A stretch of DNA of 64,000 nucleotides from a bacterium (GCA_025774935.1 JALGZK010000002.1:248001-312000), one strand, 5' to 3'. Shown: positions 19,408-27,874, counted from the first letter of the stretch. Notes: generated by a model from the sequence alone, not told the origin. Made by a program: numbers and translations.

Positions 19408-20193
19408 TCACAGGTACTCAGACCGCAGCTGATGCCGCAGGGTGAAGAGCTGCCTGCGCATCAGGAGCGCCGCGACCAGCGACCCGACGGCAGCTCCGCA
19501 GGCGATCATGTACATCACCACGATCTGATATCTCACCGCTTGAACCGAGAGGATCCCGGCGATGATCTGGCCACTCATCATTCCCGGGAGCTGAACGAGC
19601 CCCACCACCATCAGCGCGTTCATGGTCGGGATGAGGCCGGCCCTCATCGCCTCCCTGAACGGGCGTGACGAGGCCTGGCTCGATGTCGCGCCCAGCGCGA
19701 GGGCCGCTTCGACCTGCCCGCGCTGATGTGAGACCTCGCTCCTGAACCGCGTGGTGGTCAGGGCCACCGCGTTCATCGTGTTCCCGATGACCATCCCCGA
19801 GAGCGGAATGAGGATCTCCGGCGTATACCACGGCCTTACGCGGACGACGAACGCCATGACCGTTCCCATAGTGACGACCGCGCCTATCGCGATGGCGGCC
19901 CCCGCGGTGGTCATTCGGCCCGGCTGGCGGGACTCGTCGCGCTGCGCGGCCGTTCTCGCGGCTACGACGAGCATCACCGCGAGCATCAGGAGGACCCAGT
20001 ACCACTTCGAGAGGTCGAAGATGAACTTGAGCACGTACCCGATGATCATGAGCTGGGCGAACGTGCGGATCATGCCGATGAAGACGCCCCTAGCGATGCC
20101 GAGGCGCTGCACCAGGACCACGACGAGAAGGACACCCACGAGCGAGACGGAGACCGTCACGTCGAGCCAGGTGAGTTCGAAGTACCCCGTCAT
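19408..20193 (-). CDS. fetB: FetB/YbbM-like ABC exporter permease (UPF0014)
   Basis: 261 residues with about seven membrane helices. GMIRTFAQLMIIGYVLKFIF near the N-terminus and the central IPLSGMVIGNTMNAVAL are signatures of the FetB/YbbM (UPF0014) permease family, whose E. coli member exports iron together with FetA. The ATG at 20193 was chosen because it overlaps the fetA-like TGA by four bases; the ORF track start at 20292 is an artefact. Together with fetA and the kinase-like gene it interrupts the otherwise standard dnaA-dnaN linkage. The substrate is inferred from family only. Confidence 0.85.
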   Translation of the reverse strand: MTGYFELTWLDVTVSVSLVGVLLVVVLVQRLGIARGVFIGMIRTFAQLMIIGYVLKFIFDLSKWYWVLLMLAVMLVVAARTAAQRDESRQPGRMTTAGAAIAIGAVVTMGTVMAFVVRVRPWYTPEILIPLSGMVIGNTMNAVALTTTRFRSEVSHQRGQVEAALALGATSSQASSRPFREAMRAGLIPTMNALMVVGLVQLPGMMSGQIIAGILSVQAVRYQIVVMYMIACGAAVGSLVAALLMRRQLFTLRHQLRSEYL

Positions 20194-21068
20194 CGTCCAC
20201 CTCCCGCCTCTGCCGAGGCCTCCCGCACCGCGTCCCCCACGAGCCCGTGCGGATCGAGTCTCCCCTGGATGAAGAGACGGGTCGCGTCGCACGAGGGGCA
20301 GTCGAAGAGCTCCGGAATCGTGCCCTCTTCGACTCCCTCGCCCCCGATGAGAACGAGCGCCCTGTCGCAGATCTGGCGTGCCTGCTCCATGAGATGGGTC
20401 ACGAAGACGATCGTCACCCCGACCTCCTCGTTGAGCCCGCCAACGAGCGACACGATCCGGGACGCCGCGGCCGGGTCCAGCGCCGATGTCGGCTCATCCA
20501 GGAGGAGCACCTCGGGGTCCGCCGCGAGCGCCCTCGCGATTGCCACCCGTTGCTGCTCGCCCTGTGACAGCTCCCGGGCGTCCCTCCCCCAGAAGCTGGG
20601 CGGCAGGCCCGCCCGCTCGAGACAGGCGGCCCCTCTGCCCTCCCGCTCCCCCCGAGGCACGCCGTCGAGCTCGAGCGCGTACCCGACGTTCGTTCCCACG
20701 GTCCCGTGGAAGAGCGCCGGCGCCTGGAAGACCATTCCCACCCTGCGTCGGAGGTCGGTCATCTCGAGGCCGACGATGTCCATCCCGTCCAACGCGATGC
20801 TGCCCCGATCGGCCGTCTCGAGACCATTGAGAAGCCGGAGCAGCGTCGTCTTGCCCGCTCCTGACGGGCCGATCACGCCGAAGACCTCGCCCTCCCCCAC
20901 ACTGAAGGTCACGTCCCGGAGAACCTCCCGCTCGGAGAGACCTCCGTCGGACGACGCGCTCGACCTCGTGAGGCTGAGGCCTACGACGCCCAGCTTGGTC
21001 GCTCCCTGCGGTGCTGCGGGGGAATCGCCCATCTGCACCTCGCTTCCAAGGGATGGCCCGACCGTCAC
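20190..21068 (-). CDS. fetA: FetA/YbbL-like ABC transporter ATPase
   Basis: 292 residues. ABC ATPase with Walker A GPSGAGKTTLL (K73), signature ELSQGEQQRVAIARAL, Walker B VLLLDEPTSALD and switch His in VFVTHLMEQ. It pairs with the overlapping FetB-like permease. The C-terminal extension of about 50 residues is longer than in E. coli FetA and includes two cysteines (CPSCDATRLF), a CxxC that might bind metal or sense redox state. The GTG start overlaps the stop of the kinase-like gene by four bases. Confidence 0.83.
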   Translation of the reverse strand: MTVGPSLGSEVQMGDSPAAPQGATKLGVVGLSLTRSSASSDGGLSEREVLRDVTFSVGEGEVFGVIGPSGAGKTTLLRLLNGLETADRGSIALDGMDIVGLEMTDLRRRVGMVFQAPALFHGTVGTNVGYALELDGVPRGEREGRGAACLERAGLPPSFWGRDARELSQGEQQRVAIARALAADPEVLLLDEPTSALDPAAASRIVSLVGGLNEEVGVTIVFVTHLMEQARQICDRALVLIGGEGVEEGTIPELFDCPSCDATRLFIQGRLDPHGLVGDAVREASAEAGGGR

Positions 21069-22054
21069 GCGACGGGCCAGAGTATCTCCGCCAGCTCCTC
21101 GAGGCCCTCCGCACCGGAGCCCGCAGGGACCAGTGCGAGCACATCCTTGAGCTTCACGTACTGGTGCACCAGAGTATACGCCATCAGCCTGTGTCTGAGG
21201 TCCGGCGTCAGCCCGTCCTCGGACGTCCCGCTTGCGACGAGCATCGTCCGAAGGAGCTCACCGTCCCCCCGCGCGAGATCAAGTCCAGGCGACACCGACT
21301 CGTAGTCGGGGTGTCCGAGGAGGGAGTCCCCGAAATCCACGCAACCGGTCATCGTCCACTGCCCGTTCTCGCGATCGACACACACGTGCTCCTCTGTGAT
21401 GTCCGCGAGGAGCAGCACTGGCCTGAAGCCGGGCTCGAACAGCGGCGACTCCGCGAGGTAGCCCGGCATCTCGTCGACGAGCCTCGCCGGGACGGCGGGA
21501 TCATCGTGGCGGGCTGGCGCCGTCTCGACCTGCCCGCCCACGAACTCCGGCCAGTCGATGGCAAGCTCCTCGAGGCCGTCGATTGGCACAGCCCGGACCA
21601 TGGCGATGGTCTCCCCCACCTGTCGCGCGATCCGTAGCCTGTCCTCCCGGTCGAACTCACCCCAAACCTCCCCGACAGGGCGACCGCGCACCGCCGTCAT
21701 GACAAGATACGGCCACCCTTCGACCTCCCCGTCCTCGACAATCGTGGGGGTCTCCACTCCGAGCCTGCCGGCGACGTGTCCCATCACGAGACGTTCCGCC
21801 GGATGGTCGTTCGGGAAGAGCGGCACAAAAAGCTTGATAACGAGGGTCTCTCCCGCCATGTAGACGACGTGGGTGCCGTCGGGGCCTCGCCTGACAGAGT
21901 CCGCCGGGACGTCGTGCCTTCGGCAGATCTCCTCGAGCACGGGGTCCCAGACGTCCGCTCGATGGTAGATCGCCCTATACTCGTCGAGTCCAGCCAGGTC
22001 GGGCAGCAAGTCGGTTCTCCCGGGGAGGCGTGTGCGTTCTATATGGAAGGACAT
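21065..22054 (-). CDS. Aminoglycoside-phosphotransferase-fold kinase
   Basis: 329 residues. An N-lobe (VVYMAGETLVIKLFVPLF with the ATP-binding Lys) and WPYLVMTAVRGRPVGEV identify the APH/choline kinase fold. The metal-binding CVDFGD motif is intact. The catalytic loop, usually HGDxxxxN, reads LLADITEEHVCV: Asp is kept but the usual His and Asn are changed. Activity is therefore plausible but uncertain, and the substrate is unknown. It is translationally coupled to fetA-fetB, suggesting a shared role, perhaps modification linked to export. Confidence 0.72.
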   Translation of the reverse strand: MSFHIERTRLPGRTDLLPDLAGLDEYRAIYHRADVWDPVLEEICRRHDVPADSVRRGPDGTHVVYMAGETLVIKLFVPLFPNDHPAERLVMGHVAGRLGVETPTIVEDGEVEGWPYLVMTAVRGRPVGEVWGEFDREDRLRIARQVGETIAMVRAVPIDGLEELAIDWPEFVGGQVETAPARHDDPAVPARLVDEMPGYLAESPLFEPGFRPVLLLADITEEHVCVDRENGQWTMTGCVDFGDSLLGHPDYESVSPGLDLARGDGELLRTMLVASGTSEDGLTPDLRHRLMAYTLVHQYVKLKDVLALVPAGSGAEGLEELAEILWPVA

Positions 22055-22121
22055 CCACTCACCGACACATAAACAGTGACTTATTCATGGTGATTCCGCT
22101 TCGTCCCGTGGATACCAAGTA

Positions 22122-22161
22122 CTACTACTTCACTGAACTATAAGAATAGCAGAAGTAGTAG
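22122..22161. repeat. 10-bp inverted repeat in an AT-rich patch
   Basis: CTACTACTTC (22122-22131) and GAAGTAGTAG (22152-22161) are perfect inverted repeats separated by 20 AT-rich bases. They could form a hairpin, a regulator site or part of an unwinding element. There is no T-run beside it. Confidence 0.7.
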
Positions 22162-22431
22162 GGACTGTGGAGATGTTGATAGCAGTCGGCGCTGGGCGCG
22201 GCGCTCTCTCGCTCGGTGCGCGCCGTGGGGCATTCCTAGTGACCGCGAGCCATCCGTTCGCAAGCATGCCTGTGGACGAGCCGATGGACAACGTCGCTTA
22301 CGGCTAACGGGTCATCAACACCACCGGACAACACGGGCGTTCGTCCACACGCAGCGACACTCGGTCCACCGGCTGTCCCATTTCCTCGTGCACGGCCTTT
22401 TCGTCGCCGCTCCCCCATCTCCCGACGCAGG

Positions 22432-22456
22432 CCGGCCCCGTCGGGGACGGGGCCGG
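22432..22456 (-). terminator. GC-rich hairpin downstream of dnaA
   Basis: CCGGCCCCGTC-ggg-GACGGGGCCGG is an 11-bp perfect stem with a 3-nt loop, about 50 bp past the dnaA stop. The flanking sequence lacks a clear T-run, so it may need Rho or act by structure alone. Confidence 0.5.
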
Positions 22457-22504
22457 TGTGTCGATCGAGACAGAGGGGACGAAGCCGAGAGACCGACGGC
22501 CTGC

Positions 22505-23845
22505 TCAAGAGGCACGGAGCACGCGGCGAAGGTTGTCGACGTCCCGTTGGACCTGGACGTTGTTCGAGACCTCGCCCGCGATCTTCCGCTGCGCATGGAG
22601 GACCGTTGTGTGGTCCCTTCCACCGAACTGCTCGCCTACCTGAGCGAGCGAGAGGTGGGTGAGCTCGCGCGAAAGGAACATCGCGACCTGGCGCGCGTGG
22701 GCGATCTGGCTTGCTCGCCCCCGGGCCTTCATTTTCTCGACGGGGACGCCGTAGGCTTCGGCGACGGCCTGCTGGATGCGGGCCACAGAGATGGGGCCGC
22801 GCGGCTTCCCGAGGAACTCGCCCAGGACCTCCTTGGCGAGATCGACGGTAATCTCGCTCCCCGTCAAGCTTGAGAAGGCGAGGAGCCGGACGAGCGATCC
22901 CTCCAGCTCGCGGATATTCGACGTAACGCTATTAGCGACTAAATGGATTACGTCGTTGGGAATCGAAATCCCGTCCAGCTCCGCCTTCTCGTGGAGAATG
23001 GCGATCCGAGTCTCGAGGTCGGGCGGCTGGATGTCCGTCACGAGCCCCGACTCGAACCGCGATACCAAGCGCTCTTCCAGGGTGGCGATCTGCTTCGGCG
23101 GCCTGTCGCTCGTCAGCACGATCTGCTTGTGCGCCAAGTAGAGAGCATTGAAGGTGTGGAAGAACTCCTCCTGCGTGCTCTCCTTGCCCGCGAGGAACTG
23201 CACGTCGTCGATCAGGAGCACGTCCTTGCTACGGTACTTGTCCCGGAACTCGAGCGTCGACCCTCGCTGGATCGCGGTGATCAGCTCGTTCATGAAGGTC
23301 TCGGACGACGCGTAGTAGACCGAGAACTCCGGGCGGTGCTCCCTGACGTAGTGCCCGACCGCCTGCATCAGGTGGGTCTTCCCCAGCCCGACGCCGCCAT
23401 ATATAAAGAGCGGATTATACGCATCAGCGGGCGCCTCCGCCACCGCCATAGTTGCAGCCTGCGCAAAGCGATTGCTGTTCCCCACGACGAACGTTGAAAA
23501 CGTATAGCGTGGATTGAGCTGGCAATCTTCAGCCGCTGCTATGGTCAGTGGCGGAGGTGCTGCCCGCCGAGTCGATACAGGCTCGTATTCGTCCGCTCTC
23601 CGATGGGCCACCTGGAACGCTGGCGCGGCGTCTTTCCCCAGGTGCTCTCGGATCGCTCGCTGCACGAGCCCTCTGTAGTGCTCTTCGAGCCAGTCCGCGA
23701 AGAAACGGTTCGGAACCTCGATCTTCAGGACGTCGTCCGTCAGCTCGACCGCTCTCGTAGGTTCGAACCAGGTCTGGTAACTCTGATGTTCCGTCTCTTC
23801 GCGGATTGTCTCGAGGCACCTCGTCCAGAGGTCGGTCGGGGTCAT
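22505..23845 (-). CDS. dnaA: Chromosomal replication initiator DnaA
   Basis: 446 residues in four domains: N-terminal domain I (TWFEPTRAVEL), a short linker, the AAA+ domain with Walker A GGVGLGKTHLMQA (K156) and Walker B VLLIDDVQFLAGKE, and the C-terminal DNA-binding domain with GRDHTTVLHAQRKI. It binds DnaA boxes and opens oriC. It diverges from rpmH, with DnaA boxes in the gap directly upstream of its own start, fitting autoregulation. The C-terminus is standard, with no extension. Confidence 0.97.
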   Translation of the reverse strand: MTPTDLWTRCLETIREETEHQSYQTWFEPTRAVELTDDVLKIEVPNRFFADWLEEHYRGLVQRAIREHLGKDAAPAFQVAHRRADEYEPVSTRRAAPPPLTIAAAEDCQLNPRYTFSTFVVGNSNRFAQAATMAVAEAPADAYNPLFIYGGVGLGKTHLMQAVGHYVREHRPEFSVYYASSETFMNELITAIQRGSTLEFRDKYRSKDVLLIDDVQFLAGKESTQEEFFHTFNALYLAHKQIVLTSDRPPKQIATLEERLVSRFESGLVTDIQPPDLETRIAILHEKAELDGISIPNDVIHLVANSVTSNIRELEGSLVRLLAFSSLTGSEITVDLAKEVLGEFLGKPRGPISVARIQQAVAEAYGVPVEKMKARGRASQIAHARQVAMFLSRELTHLSLAQVGEQFGGRDHTTVLHAQRKIAGEVSNNVQVQRDVDNLRRVLRAS

Positions 23846-23880
23846 GGCAATCCGCAGGTTGTCAACAAACCGTGGACTTG

Positions 23881-23889
23881 TTATCCACC
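23881..23889 (+). promoter_or_regulatory. DnaA box, one mismatch
   Basis: TTATCCACC differs from the consensus TTATCCACA only at the last base and lies 36 bp upstream of dnaA. The identical 11-mer ttatccaccgg recurs at 34559. Confidence 0.6.
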
Positions 23890-23986
23890 GGAGGCGGAAA
23901 TTGGAGCATTCTCAAGGATGAGGCCGCGAAGACGAGGAACTGCGAGGAAATGTCGTGCGGCACTTGTCTACATCCGCGCTCCACAA

Positions 23987-23995
23987 TGTGGATAA
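23987..23995 (-). promoter_or_regulatory. Perfect DnaA box
   Basis: TGTGGATAA is the exact reverse complement of TTATCCACA and lies in the dnaA-rpmH gap. Confidence 0.8.
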
Positions 23996-24316
23996 CTGTG
24001 TAATGTCTTGAATAGCCTTGAGTTGGAAGCCGGTGCCTCAGGGGAGCTGGCTGCGGGTTGGGATCGGCGTCCCCGAGGTTCGGCTATGCTTCTGTTTCCG
24101 GTACTTCCTTCCGATCGGCGGCGGCCGCTTATCAACGGCACCTGTGACGGCGGCGCATGTTAGCACGGCCCCCCGAAATCGTGCAAGCACTTTCTGTGAG
24201 GTGCCTCCACTTTTTTCTGGAACCGGCGGAAGTGGTCGAGAGACAGGGAGTTGGAGGAGGTGATCGGGGGCGGGGGGAGGTTGGTTCGAGGGGTTGATGA
24301 GGAGGGGAGAATGGGC

Positions 24317-24345
24317 TTGACAGGGGCACGGGCGGGCAGTAGTGT
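24317..24345 (+). promoter_or_regulatory. Likely promoter of rpmH-rnpA operon
   Basis: A consensus -35 TTGACA at 24317-24322 is followed after 17 bp by TAGTGT (or after 20 bp by TGTATT). The -10 is weak, but the position about 50 bp before rpmH is appropriate. Confidence 0.55.
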
Positions 24346-24391
24346 ATTGGGTTCGAGTGTACTTCGACCACGCTGAGAAGTAGGGGAACTG

Positions 24392-24529
24392 ATGAAGCGG
24401 ACGTACCAGCCCAAGAAGCGGAAGGGCAAGAGGAAGCACGGGTTCCTGAAGCGCAGCTCCAGTCCGGGGGGCCGGAAAGTGCTGGCCCGGAGGCGCTCCA
24501 AAGGGAGAAAGCGCCTCACGACACGGTAG
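24392..24529 (+). CDS. rpmH: Ribosomal protein bL34
   Basis: A 45-residue gene too short for the ORF track. The translation begins [18 protein letters not shown] and ends [19 protein letters not shown], which is bL34 from end to end. AGGGG lies six bases upstream of the ATG. It starts the classical rpmH-rnpA-yidD-yidC block on the right side of oriC, and the rnpA TTG start follows after five bases. Confidence 0.96.
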   Translation: MKRTYQPKKRKGKRKHGFLKRSSSPGGRKVLARRRSKGRKRLTTR

Positions 24530-24534
24530 AGGCT

Positions 24535-24885
24535 TTGACTTCGAACAAGCTGGGTAGGGGCCGGAGGCTGAGAGACCGCCGGACCTTGGAGCTGACCCTG
24601 AGGGCGGGGAAGGTAGTACGGACGCCGTACTTCAGAATGTGCTACCGGACGGGTGTGGGGCCGCCGGGAGTGGCGTTCCTGGCGGGATCGAGAGTCGGAG
24701 GAGCGGTCGATAGAAACCGCGCAAGGAGGGTCCTTCGAGAGGCGTTCCGCGTGAGCACCCAGGACACCGCGGGACTTCAGACCCTCGTCTTCGTAGCAAC
24801 CGACAGGGCGGCGAGAGCGCGACTCGCAGATCTCAAAGATGCGCTTGATGCCGCGCTTCGACGCGCCTCCGACGACGCCAGCTAG
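24535..24885 (+). CDS. rnpA: Ribonuclease P protein component
   Basis: 116 residues with a TTG start five bases after rpmH. The conserved motif GAVDRNRARRVLREAFR (about residues 55-71) is the RNR signature that contacts the RNase P RNA and the pre-tRNA leader. The N-terminal LRDRRTLELTLRAGKVVRTPYF also fits. It assists 5'-end maturation of tRNAs. The coupling to rpmH is usual. Confidence 0.92.
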   Translation: MTSNKLGRGRRLRDRRTLELTLRAGKVVRTPYFRMCYRTGVGPPGVAFLAGSRVGGAVDRNRARRVLREAFRVSTQDTAGLQTLVFVATDRAARARLADLKDALDAALRRASDDAS

Positions 24886-24930
24886 TGTGGGAAAGGGATC
24901 GCCGCGCAAGCGGCCGAGATAACTCAGTCG

Positions 24931-25182
24931 ATGGCCAATCCGACGGAGTCCTCCAGGAGGCCCCTGGCGCTGACGAGGGGGGTGGTCCTTCTCGTGAAGG
25001 TCTACCGCCGCGTCGTCTCGCCTTTCACTCCCCCAAGCTGTCGTTTCACCCCATCCTGTTCGGAGTATGCCGTTCAAGCCCTCACACGGCACGGTCTGAG
25101 CCGCGGTCTGTGGTTGTCCGTGCTCAGGATCGCCCGGTGCAATCCGTGGGCGGAGGGTGGCGAGGATCCGGTGCCTCAGTAG
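24931..25182 (+). CDS. yidD: Membrane protein insertion efficiency factor YidD
   Basis: 83 residues. VYRRVVSPFTPPSCRFTPSC followed by SEYAVQALTRHG and RCNPWAEGGEDPVP is the full YidD signature, including the three conserved cysteines. It is a small membrane-associated protein that assists YidC-dependent insertion. Its place between rnpA and yidC is conserved across bacteria. Confidence 0.93.
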   Translation: MANPTESSRRPLALTRGVVLLVKVYRRVVSPFTPPSCRFTPSCSEYAVQALTRHGLSRGLWLSVLRIARCNPWAEGGEDPVPQ

Positions 25183-25242
25183 CGCCGGGCGCGTCTTCTC
25201 ACACCGTCTGCGGGACCACAACAGCAGCAGCGGGAGGCATTG

Positions 25243-27084
25243 ATGGACGAGAGACGCGCCATCGTGGCCGTCATCCTCATTTTCGTGCTCCTGTTCGGCT
25301 ACAACTTCTTCGTTCGACGACAGGCGGACCAGGCTCCGCCGGAGCCGGGCGGGGGTGCGCAGGTCGAGGAGGTCGCGGAGGCGCCGGCTGGAGATGTGGG
25401 GGCCGAATCCGCTTCCGGCGAGACACCTGCGGCGGGCGCGGGTGTGGAGCCCCGGGCCGATGCGGGAGCGATCGAGTCCGACGAGCCCGGATCTGAGCCG
25501 GCGGAGGTGATCGCTGAGGAAGTGCTCACGGTCGAGGGACCTCTCTGGACGGCGGCACTGAGCAACCGGGGCGCGTCCATCGTGTCGTGGCGGCTCGCAG
25601 AGTATCAGGACCAGAACGGGCTGGACGTCGAACTCGTCCCCGCAGGGGAGCGCGGGCTGGACCTCGGAATCCAGTACGGCCCTGGAGGGATTCGCACCGG
25701 CGACTGGATGTTCGAGACGTTGTCGCGAGGGACGGTCAGCCTGAGAGAGGGCGGTCCTCCCGCGACCGTGCGGTACGAGACGACATCCGATCAGGGTGTG
25801 AGCGTCGTCCGGGAGTACACGTTCTACCCCGACGAGTACACGTTCGATCTCGCCGTGTCGGTCGGCGGACTCGTCGAGCCGACGGCCCAGCGGGCGGTCG
25901 TAATCGGCTGGCCGGGCATCCTCCCAACGGAGGCGAAGGAAGACAACAGGTCGCTTGCATCGGTCGCGAAGATCGACGAGGACGTACAGCGACTCGACTT
26001 CGGGAAGCTCAGGAAGGACCCGCTCAGACGCCGCGTGGGGGAGGTGCTCTGGGCGACATCGCAGTCCAGGTATTTCATGGCGGCGCTCATGCCGGAGGAG
26101 CCCTTTGATGCCCTCGAGGTCTTCGCCGACGTCGACAGGCGCACGGTCGGGTTCGCCGCCACACTCTCCACCCAGAGCGCGGAGACCACGACACGGCTCA
26201 GCGTCTTCGCCGGACCTCAGGACTACCTCCTGATTTCGAACATGGGGTCCGGCCTCGAAAGGGCCGTCGACCTCGGGTGGAGCATCACGCGACCGCTGTC
26301 AGTTCTGATGCTGCGGGCTCTCGTCTGGGCCCACGGGATCATCCCGAACTACGGCATCGTGATCATCCTCTTTTCAATCCTCACGAAGCTCCTCTTCTAT
26401 CGGTTGACGCACAAGAGCTTCACAGAGATGAAGCGGATGCAGGACCTCCAGCCGAAGCTCGAGGAGCTGAAGAAGAAGTACGAAGGCGACAGAGAAGCGC
26501 TCGCGAAAGAGCAGATGAAGATGTACAAGACGGAGGGCGTCAACCCGCTCGGCGGGTGCCTGCCGATGCTCTTCCAGATGCCCGTCTTCATCGCTCTCTT
26601 CCAGGTGCTCCGGACGACGATTGAGCTCCGGGGCGCGCCCTTCGTACTCTGGATCACCGACCTGTCCCAGCCCGACACGATTGCGTCGATCGGTAGCCTC
26701 CCGATTCACATCCTCCCAATCCTCATGGGCGTCGGGATGCTGGTGCAGCAGCGCTTCTCATCGAGAGACCCAAGCCAGGCCGCGCTCGGCAAGATGATGC
26801 CGATCCTCTTCACCGTGCTCTTCTACAACTTCGCGTCGGGCCTGGTCCTCTACTGGCTGGTGAACACCGTACTGAGCGTCGCGCAGCAGTACTACATCCA
26901 CCGCGGCCCGAGCACCGCGGACGGATCGTCTTCAGTCGACGCCGCTGCCCCGGGAGTTCAGACCGGCCAGACCACTGCCTCAACCACGACGGTGCCCGAC
27001 TTCGACGTGCAGGACGCGGAGGTCGTCGAGACGAACCCCGCGCCGCCGAAGAAGCGGAAGAAGAAGCGCCGCAAGAAGAGGTAG
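25243..27084 (+). CDS. yidC: Membrane protein insertase YidC/Oxa1 with basic C-terminal tail
   Basis: 613 residues of the Gram-negative type: an N-terminal helix (residues about 6-24), an acidic low-complexity linker, a large periplasmic beta domain (about 90-340) and the conserved Oxa1 core (HGIIPNYGIVIILFSILTKL to LYWLVNTVLSVAQQYYI). Its ATG at 25243 has GGGAGG five bases upstream. The tail ends PPKKRKKKRRKKR, a strongly basic extension of the sort reported to bind ribosomes in some YidC proteins. The periplasmic domain supports a Gram-negative envelope. Confidence 0.95.
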   Translation: MDERRAIVAVILIFVLLFGYNFFVRRQADQAPPEPGGGAQVEEVAEAPAGDVGAESASGETPAAGAGVEPRADAGAIESDEPGSEPAEVIAEEVLTVEGPLWTAALSNRGASIVSWRLAEYQDQNGLDVELVPAGERGLDLGIQYGPGGIRTGDWMFETLSRGTVSLREGGPPATVRYETTSDQGVSVVREYTFYPDEYTFDLAVSVGGLVEPTAQRAVVIGWPGILPTEAKEDNRSLASVAKIDEDVQRLDFGKLRKDPLRRRVGEVLWATSQSRYFMAALMPEEPFDALEVFADVDRRTVGFAATLSTQSAETTTRLSVFAGPQDYLLISNMGSGLERAVDLGWSITRPLSVLMLRALVWAHGIIPNYGIVIILFSILTKLLFYRLTHKSFTEMKRMQDLQPKLEELKKKYEGDREALAKEQMKMYKTEGVNPLGGCLPMLFQMPVFIALFQVLRTTIELRGAPFVLWITDLSQPDTIASIGSLPIHILPILMGVGMLVQQRFSSRDPSQAALGKMMPILFTVLFYNFASGLVLYWLVNTVLSVAQQYYIHRGPSTADGSSSVDAAAPGVQTGQTTASTTTVPDFDVQDAEVVETNPAPPKKRKKKRRKKR

Positions 27085-27121
27085 TGCACATCGACCAGCG
27101 GGGCGGCAGGGGAGAGATGGA

Positions 27122-27874
27122 ATGACTCGCTCGTTCGAGGCAACGGGGAAGAGTGTCGCGGAGGCAACGAGGATCGCGATCCGTGAGCTCGGCATATCGA
27201 GGGACGAAGCCGAGGTCACCGTAGTGCAGAAGGGCAAGAGAGGGTTCCTCGGTCTCTTCGCAGGGTCGCCGGCGAAGGTGCGCGTGTCGCACCGGATGTC
27301 GACCCGCGCCAGAGCCGAGGAAATCGTGACCTCCATGCTCAAGCTGATGCGCTTCTCGAGCCAGCTCCACATCACCGAAGAGAAGAACACCTACATCATC
27401 GACATCGAGACCGCCGGTTCGGACGGTCTACTAATCGGAAAGAGCGGCGCCACGCTCTCGGCGCTTGAGTACCTGACGAACAGGATGCTCCAGAGAGAGA
27501 GCCGGCGAACCGCCAAGATCGTTCTCGACGTCAGCGGGTACAAGCGCCGCCGCGAGGACTTCCTGAAGTCCAAGGCGTTGTCCCTGGCGAAGGAAGTCAA
27601 ATCCGCCAAGAAGCAGATCACGATGGAACCGCTCGACTCGGCCGATCGCCGAATCGTCCACGCGGTGCTCAAGGAGGACCCGGAAGTCGACACGACGAGC
27701 GTTGGCCAAGGCCGCGTGAAGAGCATCGTCGTCGCTCCCGCCAGGGGAGACGGCAAAGGCGGCAAGGGCGGCAGGGGTGGAAGGGGCGGTAGGGGCGGCA
27801 GAGGCGGGCGCAGCTCCCGCGGCGGCAGAGGCGGCCGCGGCAGCAGAGGCGGCTCCCGCAGCAAGAAGAAGTAA
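27122..27874 (+). CDS. khpB: KhpB/Jag RNA-binding protein with C-terminal RGG tail
   Basis: 250 residues: Jag-N domain (1-55, [12 protein letters not shown]), KH domain with GxxG loop GKSG (106-109), and R3H domain with the R176-xxx-H180 motif. KhpB/Jag/EloR binds RNA and is linked to cell elongation and division, and its gene commonly follows yidC. Unusually, residues 209-250 are an almost pure Gly/Arg tail of GGRGG units ending SRSKKK, similar to eukaryotic RGG boxes. The tail DNA is repetitive, so assembly slippage is possible, but it ends at a normal stop. Confidence 0.9.
   Translation: MTRSFEATGKSVAEATRIAIRELGISRDEAEVTVVQKGKRGFLGLFAGSPAKVRVSHRMSTRARAEEIVTSMLKLMRFSSQLHITEEKNTYIIDIETAGSDGLLIGKSGATLSALEYLTNRMLQRESRRTAKIVLDVSGYKRRREDFLKSKALSLAKEVKSAKKQITMEPLDSADRRIVHAVLKEDPEVDTTSVGQGRVKSIVVAPARGDGKGGKGGRGGRGGRGGRGGRSSRGGRGGRGSRGGSRSKKK

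Larger units (their letters stand above)
22055..22504. other. Intergenic region between dnaA and the kinase-like gene, with AT-rich patch
   Basis: About 450 bp with no gene. The part nearest the kinase gene (about 22070-22200) is clearly more AT-rich than its surroundings and contains a 10-bp inverted repeat. Near dnaA there is a strong GC hairpin. A few degenerate DnaA-box-like words occur (for example tcgtccaca near 22333) but none is convincing. The minus-strand promoter of the kinase/fet operon should lie here; I could not define it. Confidence 0.55.
23846..24391. other. Probable replication origin (oriC) between dnaA and rpmH
   Basis: A 546-bp gap between divergent dnaA and rpmH, with no gene. 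It contains one perfect DnaA box (TGTGGATAA, 23987-23995), a one-mismatch box TTATCCACC (23881-23889), and weaker words TTGTCAACA (23859), TTGTCTACA (23964) and TTATCAACG (24129). A locally AT-richer stretch follows the perfect box at about 23996-24020. Gene order and orientation on both sides support origin function. The DNA unwinding element cannot be fixed by eye. Confidence 0.75.
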
